Source of the DNA: an uncultured Pseudomonadota bacterium
GTDB lineage: Bacteria; Myxococcota_A; UBA796; SXON01
Direction of reading: 5' to 3'
DNA: 47,034 nucleotides
Assembly (NCBI GenBank): GCA_903900265.1
Contig: CAIUMM010000162.1
Span: 1 to 47,034 of the forward strand
The notes beneath the pieces are model-generated. The model was not told the DNA's origin, did not search any database, and was given only the letters and a program-made list of their open reading frames with translations. The position numbers and the translations under genes were made by a program. This document shows positions 41,669 to 47,034 of the stretch, in pieces (the first letter of the stretch is position 1; every line of letters starts with the position of its first letter).

Positions 41669-42805
41669 TCAGGACCACGCGGCCGGGTCGGCCAGCAAAC
41701 GCGCGACCATTTCGGCGGAGATCAGGCCGCTGCGCAGCCGGACTTCGGTGTGGTTCACGCCCAAGGCGCGCGCGAGCAGCTCTAAGGTAGGCTCGGACAG
41801 GCGACGCTCGTCGGCCTCCACCTTCGACAGCAGGCTGTGGCTGATACCGAGGCGCGCTGCGAGGTCACGCTGGTTCCAGCCGTGCTGTTGCCGTGCCTGA
41901 CGGAGCCAGCAGCCGAAGGTAGGTACTTCTGCGGGTGCGGGGAGGGGAGCACCGCTCGGGCTCGAAGCCTGCGGCTCCGCAGCCCAGGTCAAGCTCGCGA
42001 ACGCCGAGTGGTTGTGGATGGACTCGATGTTCTCGACCTCGACGCGCAGCCAGGTCACCCCCGCCGCGTGCGCCTGCAACACCCGCACGCTCTCGCGGAG
42101 CAGATCCTCGACGAACACCGGGTTGTCGTAGGCTTGCTCGGTCACGAACTTCTCGTCCTCGCGCTTGAGCAGGCTGTACAGCGGCGCGGACGCCACGGCC
42201 TCGACCGCCTCGACGACGTCCTCAATCCACAGCATGCCGGTGGATCGCACGCGCACCCGCACGTAGCCTCGCTGGTTGTGCGCTCCCCGCTCGCTCACCG
42301 CCTTGGAGCAGGGACACAGCGTGGTGACGGGGACTTCGACGCGGAGCTCGAAGCGGAACTCCTCGGCTTCGCGCTCGGCGTGAAAGCCGCACCGGTAGGA
42401 CGACAGCGATTTTGCGCCGCTCACCGGGGCGGAACGCTGCAAGAAATAGGGGAAGTTGGCGTCGAGTTGGGCGCGTTCGGCGCCGAGGCGGTGCTGCATC
42501 GCCGCGAGCAGATCCGGCAGGTTCTTCAAGGACAGCTCGGAGCCGGCCGCTCCGCTGTTCAAGTTATTCAGCACCTCGACGAAGCGGCTCATGTGCGTGC
42601 CTTTGACTTCGGCTGGCAGCGCGACGGTCGCTTCGATGTCGGCCACGGTGTGCTGCATGCCGTCGGCACGGTCCCAGACGGTGATCGGCCAGGACAAGCC
42701 TTTGATGCCGACCTTGTCGATCGCGATGCCGCGGGCGTCGCTATGGCTCGCGTGATCGGGTAGTTGGTGCCGCAGCGCTCGAACCGGTGGCCTTTGGGTC
42801 GTCAT
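41669..42805 (-). CDS. folE2: GTP cyclohydrolase IB (FolE2) fused to a C-terminal XRE-type HTH domain
   Basis: 378 residues from ATG 42805. Residues ~30-275 are FolE2: IKGLSWPI, SRFVEVLNNL, then TTLCPCSKAVSERGAHNQRG with catalytic Cys C164, and ENIESIHNHSAFA. FolE2 makes 7,8-dihydroneopterin triphosphate from GTP without strict need for zinc. After a Pro/Ala linker (280-295) comes an XRE/Cro helix-turn-helix (WNQRDLAARLGISHSLLSKVEADERRLSEPTLELLARALGV) at ~300-350. FolE2 alone is about 260-300 residues, so the HTH is an addition. It faces the QueD-like gene across 62 bp with a TTGACA; autoregulation is a plausible inference. Confidence 0.92.
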   Translation of the reverse strand: MTTQRPPVRALRHQLPDHASHSDARGIAIDKVGIKGLSWPITVWDRADGMQHTVADIEATVALPAEVKGTHMSRFVEVLNNLNSGAAGSELSLKNLPDLLAAMQHRLGAERAQLDANFPYFLQRSAPVSGAKSLSSYRCGFHAEREAEEFRFELRVEVPVTTLCPCSKAVSERGAHNQRGYVRVRVRSTGMLWIEDVVEAVEAVASAPLYSLLKREDEKFVTEQAYDNPVFVEDLLRESVRVLQAHAAGVTWLRVEVENIESIHNHSAFASLTWAAEPQASSPSGAPLPAPAEVPTFGCWLRQARQQHGWNQRDLAARLGISHSLLSKVEADERRLSEPTLELLARALGVNHTEVRLRSGLISAEMVARLLADPAAWS

Positions 42806-42834
42806 GCGGCCGCCTACCCGGTTATCGCCAGAAC

Positions 42835-42840
42835 TGTCAA
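42835..42840 (-). promoter_or_regulatory. Possible -35 box (TTGACA) of the folE2 promoter
   Basis: Read on the minus strand, the 62-bp folE2-queD intergenic region has a perfect TTGACA at 42840-42835, 30 bases before the folE2 ATG. No good -10 is found at 16-18 bp (TAGGCG at 18 is poor), so the assignment is tentative. The adjacent TGTCAACA is a small inverted repeat. Confidence 0.3.
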
Positions 42841-42867
42841 CAAATTCGAAGCACAGGTTTGCCACGC

Positions 42868-43320
42868 ATGGAAAATCACGGAACCGTCACCTGCACCCGC
42901 CGCCTCGAGTGGGACGCCATGCACCGCATTCCCCGCCATGAATCCAAGTGCGCGGCTTTTCATGGTCACCGCTACGCCGCCGAGCTGACCTGCCTCGCGC
43001 CCTTGGACGATCGGGGTCGGGTCATCGACTTTGGCGTAGTGAAAGAGCGCGTGGGCGGCTGGATCGACGAGAATTGGGACCACACGGCGATCCTCCAGCG
43101 GGACGACCCAGATCCGGCGATCCAGCTGCTGGCCGCCTCCAACGCCGCTCATGGGCGTCCGGTTTACTGGATGGACGTGCCGCCCACCGCGGAGCAGCTC
43201 GCGGCGGAGCTGGCGCGTGTCGCGCAGGGCTTGTTGGCGGACACCGGGGTGAAGCTGGTGCGCGTGCGGATCTGGGAGACGCCCAACGGCAGCGCGGAGT
43301 GGACGGCGCCTTCCGCGTGA
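42868..43320 (+). CDS. 6-carboxy/6-pyruvoyl-tetrahydropterin synthase family protein (QueD-like)
   Basis: 150 residues from ATG 42868, with CAGGT about ten bases upstream. Zinc ligands H19 and HGH at 32-34, catalytic Cys C28 in KCAAFHGH, D71-H72 (WDHTAIL) and Glu in IWETPN near 137 fit the family. The enzyme would use dihydroneopterin triphosphate, the FolE2 product, for either queuosine (QueD) or pterin synthesis; no queC, queE or folB is nearby to settle it. It is divergent from folE2 and its stop overlaps the next start (GTGA). Confidence 0.85.
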   Translation: MENHGTVTCTRRLEWDAMHRIPRHESKCAAFHGHRYAAELTCLAPLDDRGRVIDFGVVKERVGGWIDENWDHTAILQRDDPDPAIQLLAASNAAHGRPVYWMDVPPTAEQLAAELARVAQGLLADTGVKLVRVRIWETPNGSAEWTAPSA

Positions 43321-44366
43321 GCTGGTCCGGGAAGGCGCTCGGCGGCTTGTTCGGCGCGCTGGTCGGTGGTCCGGTAGGCGCGGGCGTAGGCGCGGCGGTC
43401 GGTCACTACCTCGGCGACGTCGCTCGCCCCCCGCAGCCGCTGGAATTGACCCAACTGCGATGGGTACACCATGCTTTTAGCGCATCGGGGCCGGGCGTAA
43501 AGCTCACGCCGGTTTGGCGCTCCCGCGGCCTGCACGACGTGGACGTCACGGTTCGCGTAGACGCGGGCACGTTGTGCCAGACCACGGTGGTCGTGCCGGA
43601 GCACGCGGCGGAGGACGTGGAAGAGCCGGAGTGGCTCGTCCCCTATACGGCGTTTCCGCAGGGAGAAGTTGCCGAGATCAGCGTCACGCTGCGCGCGGCT
43701 GCGCTGCGCGGCGGTCGGGAGCCGATGGACAAAGACCGCTTCCAGATCCCTATGCCCCGCGGCGTGCGGCGGCTTGGAAACAGCGGGCCGGGGCGCGTCG
43801 TGATGGCGCTCGTCGCGTGCGCGCGGGCAGGCGGGCGCGATCTGAGCGTGGATGACCTTGATTATATCCGCGTGCGGTTCGTGGAAGGGTATCCTCTGGA
43901 CGCGCGCGGTTTGGAGTGGCTCGCGGCGTGGACGAAGGAGCTCGCGACCGCAGAGGTCTCGCGCCTCGCGCCGGACGCGGTAGCGACCCGGCTCGCGACG
44001 CATGTAGACGCCGCCGCCGCCGAGCGGGTGTTGACCTGGTTGATGCACGGGACGCGCGCGAGCTGGCCGGGAGAGGCCGCCGAGCGCTTCATCGCTGGGC
44101 TGGCGCTGGAGCTGGGACTCGAAGCGCGCTTGGACGCGCTTTGGCGGCAGGTCGCCGCTGAGCCGGACCCTGTGGCGCTCGCACGGGCGGCCGGGGTGCT
44201 GGGTGTTGCGGTCGGCACGGCGATCGACGAGGCCAAGCGCGCCTACCGGGCGCTGATGCTGCGTTGGCATCCCGATCGCGCGCGCACTCCGGAAGAAGCG
44301 AGGATGTACACCGAACGTACCGTCCGAATCAACGCCGCTTGGCAGGTTTTTTCAGGCGGTCGATAG
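43317..44366 (+). CDS. Membrane-associated J-domain protein, DjlA/TerB-like
   Basis: 349 residues from GTG 43317, overlapping the queD-like stop. A glycine-rich segment at ~5-35 (GKALGGLFGALVGGPVGAGVGAAVGHYLGD) is the GxxxG membrane element of DjlA. The middle is a TerB-like helical domain (~150-275). The C-terminus is a J domain with HPD at 318-320 (LRWHPDRA), which would stimulate DnaK. This order, anchor-TerB-J, is that of DjlA. Residues 45-150 form an additional beta-rich domain not usual in E. coli DjlA. No dnaK is nearby. It may adapt DnaK to the membrane or to the pterin/flavin enzymes encoded around it. Confidence 0.82.
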   Translation: MSWSGKALGGLFGALVGGPVGAGVGAAVGHYLGDVARPPQPLELTQLRWVHHAFSASGPGVKLTPVWRSRGLHDVDVTVRVDAGTLCQTTVVVPEHAAEDVEEPEWLVPYTAFPQGEVAEISVTLRAAALRGGREPMDKDRFQIPMPRGVRRLGNSGPGRVVMALVACARAGGRDLSVDDLDYIRVRFVEGYPLDARGLEWLAAWTKELATAEVSRLAPDAVATRLATHVDAAAAERVLTWLMHGTRASWPGEAAERFIAGLALELGLEARLDALWRQVAAEPDPVALARAAGVLGVAVGTAIDEAKRAYRALMLRWHPDRARTPEEARMYTERTVRINAAWQVFSGGR

Positions 44367-44445
44367 GGCTTGAAGCGCGGGTTCCTTTCGGAGACTGTGA
44401 GCCGTACCCCCTTGCTCATCGCCGTCCCCGCGATACCCGCCGCGC

Positions 44446-45099
44446 GTGTTTACCGGCCTCGTTGACCATGTAGGTACCGTCCTCTCCTCGCGCCCTACCT
44501 CCGGGTCGGGCGGGCGTACCTTGCGTATCGAAAGCAAGTTCGCCGACTTTGTGCTTGGAGAGAGCATCGCCTGCGACGGCGTTTGCCTCACCGTAGAGCG
44601 CTGGACGGGCGGCGCGTTCGAGGTCACCGCCGGGGACGAAACGCTGCGGCTCACCACGATCGGCAGCCTCAAAGCGGGCAGCGCGGTGCACCTCGAGCGT
44701 GCGTTGCGCCTTGGAGATCGGCTTGGCGGCCACCTCGTTCAAGGCCACGTGGATGGCATGGGCGAGGTCGCGGCGATCCTCCCGGGCGCGTCGTGGACAC
44801 GCGTGGACATTCGCGTGCCTGCCGAACTTGCCAAGTACATCGCGCCCAAAGGCAGCGTTTGCGTCGACGGCGTGAGCCTGACCGTCAACGAGGTGCACGA
44901 CGCCGGCGCAGTGCACACCTTCTCGGTGGGCCTCGTGCCGCACACCCTCACGGTCACCCACCTTGGCGGGTATGCGCCCGGTCGTCGGGTGAACATCGAG
45001 ACCGACCTGCTCGCCCGCTACCTCGAGCGTCTCGCGGGATTTCAGTGCGCGGCGCCGCTGGGCCTCGATTTGCTGGCCCGCGCCGGTTTTCTGACCTGA
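44446..45099 (+). CDS. ribE: Riboflavin synthase alpha chain
   Basis: 217 residues from GTG 44446 (the MFTGLV start is universal in this family). Two lumazine-binding repeats are visible: residues 1-97 with SIACDGVCLTV and 98-200 with SVCVDGVSLTV, each with GHLVQGHVDG or its counterpart. It converts two 6,7-dimethyl-8-ribityllumazine molecules to riboflavin plus a pyrimidinedione. ribBX follows 71 bp later. No FMN riboswitch (RFN) sequence is seen in the 79 bp upstream, where the SD is also poor. Confidence 0.93.
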   Translation: MFTGLVDHVGTVLSSRPTSGSGGRTLRIESKFADFVLGESIACDGVCLTVERWTGGAFEVTAGDETLRLTTIGSLKAGSAVHLERALRLGDRLGGHLVQGHVDGMGEVAAILPGASWTRVDIRVPAELAKYIAPKGSVCVDGVSLTVNEVHDAGAVHTFSVGLVPHTLTVTHLGGYAPGRRVNIETDLLARYLERLAGFQCAAPLGLDLLARAGFLT

Positions 45100-45170
45100 A
45101 CTCCTACTGAATTCGAGCCACTTCCTCCCTCTTGCTGAATCGCACCCGCGACCTTTCGTCTGGAGCCTCT

Positions 45171-46274
45171 ATGTCCTTTGAAGTCATGTCCCGCGACCCC
45201 GAGACCCGCGTCAAGGTCGCGATTGACGACATTCGCGCTGGCAAGATGGTCATCCTCATCGACGATGAGGATCGCGAGAACGAAGGCGACCTGACGATGG
45301 CGAGCGACCGGGTGACCCCGGAGGCGATCAACTTCATGGCGACCCACGGTCGCGGCTTGATCTGCGTGACGCTCACCGAAGAGCGCGTCGAGAAGCTCAA
45401 CTTGCCGATGATGGCGTCCAACAACCGCTCGCCGTTCTCGACCGCGTTCACCGTCTCGGTCGAAGCGCGGGACGGCGTCACCACCGGCATCTCCGCCGCG
45501 GACCGCGCGCGCACCGTTCAGGTGCTGATCGATCCGACCACCGGCCCGAACGACATCGTCACTCCTGGCCATATGTTCCCGTTGAAGGCTCGGAATGGTG
45601 GGGTGCTCGTGCGCACTGGCCAGACCGAAGGCTCCGTCGATCTGGCGCGGCTCGCCGGTCTGAACCCCTCGGGCGTCATCTGCGAGATCATGAACGACGA
45701 CGGCACGATGTCGCGCTTGCCCGATCTGGAGCGCTTTGGCGCGACGCACGGCATCCACATCGTCGCGGTGGCCGATCTGGTGCGTTGGCGCCTGACCTAC
45801 GAGCAGCTGGTCACCCCGGTGCTCGACTTGCCGATCGTGACCGAGGAGTTCGGCGCTTTCCAAGCCCGGGTCTATCAGGCCATGGGCGGCGGCTTGCACC
45901 TCGCGCTGTGGGTGGGCGACCTCCAAGGTCCGGTGTTGACGCGGGTTCAGGCCTCGAGCGGGCCGGTGGACGTGCTGCGCGCGCTCGCCAGCGGCTCCAC
46001 CGGGCCGCTGCGGGGCGCCATGTCGGCGATCTCCAAGGCCGGCAAGGGCGTGTTGCTCTACCTCCACATCGACGGAACCGGCCCCGAGGTCACGCTGGCG
46101 CGGATGCGCGGCGAGGCCTCCAGCCGGGACCCGTTGCACGAGCTCGGCTTGGGCGCGCAGATCCTCGCGCATCTAGGCGTGCGCGAGATTCGGCTGCTCA
46201 CCAACAACCCGCGCAAGATCGTCGGGTTGGACGCGTTCGGACTGCACATCGTCGAGCACGTGCCGCTGCAGTAG
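45171..46274 (+). CDS. ribB: 3,4-dihydroxy-2-butanone 4-phosphate synthase with degenerate GTP cyclohydrolase II domain (RibBX-type)
   Basis: 367 residues from ATG 45171 with GGAG five bases upstream. Residues 1-205 are a complete RibB domain: [11 protein letters not shown] (31-41), [17 protein letters not shown] in HTEG-type segment ([14 protein letters not shown]), and FGATHGI. Residues 210-367 match the GCH II domain in position and end ([10 protein letters not shown]) but have lost the three zinc cysteines: at the RVHSEC site the sequence is RVQASS (S263), and at CDCGPQL it is GSTGPL (G275, T277). This is the RibBX pattern reported in Proteobacteria: RibB activity kept, RibA inactive. A separate ribA must exist elsewhere. 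Confidence 0.9.
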   Translation: MSFEVMSRDPETRVKVAIDDIRAGKMVILIDDEDRENEGDLTMASDRVTPEAINFMATHGRGLICVTLTEERVEKLNLPMMASNNRSPFSTAFTVSVEARDGVTTGISAADRARTVQVLIDPTTGPNDIVTPGHMFPLKARNGGVLVRTGQTEGSVDLARLAGLNPSGVICEIMNDDGTMSRLPDLERFGATHGIHIVAVADLVRWRLTYEQLVTPVLDLPIVTEEFGAFQARVYQAMGGGLHLALWVGDLQGPVLTRVQASSGPVDVLRALASGSTGPLRGAMSAISKAGKGVLLYLHIDGTGPEVTLARMRGEASSRDPLHELGLGAQILAHLGVREIRLLTNNPRKIVGLDAFGLHIVEHVPLQ

Positions 46275-46289
46275 CCGCGCGACGCGCGG
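46275..46289. terminator. Short GC-rich hairpin after ribBX
   Basis: CCGCGC (46275-46280) pairs with GCGCGG (46284-46289) around GAC, in the 24-bp gap between the convergent ribBX and the gene at 46299. Six bp, no T-tract; weak candidate. Confidence 0.4.
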
Positions 46290-46298
46290 GAGCTCCGG

Positions 46299-47034
46299 CT
46301 ACTCGCAGGCGTCGCCGATGCCGTCGCCGTCGGTGTCGGTCTGATCCGGACGCCAACCCGGATCGGCCCCAAGCTGCGGGACGAGGTTGGTGATCGGCGC
46401 TCCGGCGCTGTCGAACAGCCGCGCGATCAGACCCCAGCCTCCGCCTTGGTCGTAGACCTTTAGCAGCAGCGTGTTCACGCCCTCTTGCACCGTGACGCCC
46501 GCTTGGAACTGGTCGGTGTTCACGCCCTGGCAGGTCGCTTCGTCGATCACCCGCGCGCCGTTCCACCACACGAACGCGCCGTCGTCGGCGCCGATGGACA
46601 GCGTCGCGGGCTGTGCGGACGCGGCGTACAGATACACGAACGCGTAGGCTTCCCGCGGCGCGGCGACGTACGCGTAGTCGGGGGTCAGGTCGAGCGCGTT
46701 GCCGCTGAAGTTGGCGATCCAGAACGCGTCTCCGGCCGGGGCGAGCAGCGCGGGTTCGAACGCGCCGTCTTCGCCGACGCGCGCGACCTCGGACGGGCGG
46801 CATCCGCCGGTCGTCGCGTCGCCGGTGAACGGGCCCGCGGTGAGCCAGTCGGTCACGAAGCCGTCTGCGCTGAGCGCGAAGGCGGCGGTGTCTGGGCCGT
46901 TGGACACGGTGGGGCAGTTGTCGCTGGCGTCGTCTACGCCGTCGTCATCGTCATCGGCGTCGCAGGAGTCGGGCACGCCGTCGGCGTCGATGTCGGAGCC
47001 GCTAGCCGTTCCCGATGACGCCGAGTCGGGGGAG
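46299..47034 (-). CDS. Thrombospondin type-3 repeat / galactose-binding-like surface protein, N-terminus cut
   Basis: The frame is open from the right edge (47034) to its stop at 46299, so the start lies beyond the window; 244 residues are visible. It opens with Ser/Asp-rich TSP type-3 calcium-binding text (DIDADGVPDSCDADDDDDGVDDASDNCP), then a ~170-residue beta domain (IANFSGNALDLTPDYAYV, SIGADDGAFVWWNGARV, EGVNTLLLKVYDQGGGWG) like galactose-binding-fold domains in exported enzymes, and closes with DTDGDGIGDACE. Exported, calcium-rich. Function unknown. Confidence 0.75.
   Translation of the reverse strand, partial: SPDSASSGTASGSDIDADGVPDSCDADDDDDGVDDASDNCPTVSNGPDTAAFALSADGFVTDWLTAGPFTGDATTGGCRPSEVARVGEDGAFEPALLAPAGDAFWIANFSGNALDLTPDYAYVAAPREAYAFVYLYAASAQPATLSIGADDGAFVWWNGARVIDEATCQGVNTDQFQAGVTVQEGVNTLLLKVYDQGGGWGLIARLFDSAGAPITNLVPQLGADPGWRPDQTDTDGDGIGDACE

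Noticed and set aside
44367..44445. FMN riboswitch upstream of ribE
   Set aside because: None of the conserved RFN sequence blocks is present in the 79-bp leader.

Overview
The window is GC-rich DNA, coding almost end to end, from a Gram-negative bacterium that most resembles the Myxococcota (former Deltaproteobacteria). The signs are: many lipoproteins with a clear lipobox and acidic D/T-rich linkers; MopE-type metal-binding repeats and thrombospondin type-3 repeats; two surface proteins ending in Cys, a short hydrophobic segment and Arg, like the MYXO-CTERM sorting tail; a three-subunit succinate dehydrogenase with a single di-heme cytochrome b; an LptB-type ATPase, which implies an outer membrane; and a proteobacterial RibBX. 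A complete selenocysteine tRNA shows that the organism decodes UGA as Sec. I saw no insertion sequence, integrase, CRISPR array, rRNA or phage gene; this looks like ordinary chromosome.

Layout. 1-6567: envelope and surface block (PilZ-like protein cut by the left edge, PEGA/outer-membrane barrel protein, beta-propeller lipoprotein, M23 peptidase with ten MopE repeats, VWA protein). 6574-9727: lptB, a nitrilase-family amidase coupled to an RNA m5U methyltransferase, and a small beta-rich protein. 9738-13414: leftward operon with a coiled-coil membrane protein, an ABC-2 exporter pair and a class III CoA-transferase, joined by short overlaps. 13528-17387: rightward M23 peptidase, a caspase-fold protein without its catalytic Cys, selC, and an SGNH hydrolase with a Met/Pro/Gln repeat tail. 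17422-19587: three related Cys-rich lipoproteins and a YbgC thioesterase. 19655-21035: histidine phosphatase and FabG. 21089-24495: sdhCAB. 24516-28313: Asp-box propeller protein and a metallopeptidase lipoprotein. 28329-32625: RNA methyltransferase, TIGR01777 protein, YqiA-like esterase and a protein made of four ~85-residue repeats. 32635-37244: GH31 lipoprotein, receiver protein and B12 radical SAM enzyme in one operon, with a divergent propeller lipoprotein at 37331. 38513-41663: MBL-fold protein and a RadC/JAMM-DinG helicase fusion. 41669-46274: pterin and flavin block (FolE2 fused to an XRE domain, divergent QueD-like protein, J-domain protein, riboflavin synthase, RibBX). The right edge cuts a thrombospondin-type-3 protein.

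Functionally the window mixes core metabolism (SDH, FabG, riboflavin, pterin, LPS transport, RNA modification) with lineage-specific exported proteins. The best candidates for undescribed biology are: the FolE2-XRE fusion facing a QueD-like gene across 62 bp; the JAMM-helicase fusion; the pseudo-caspase; the four-fold FAG-repeat protein; the Cys-rich lipoprotein family; and the receiver/B12-radical-SAM pair. There is no gene-free stretch over about 200 bases; the longest (15767-15962) holds the tRNA. Functions are read from motifs and remembered family features; no database search was run.
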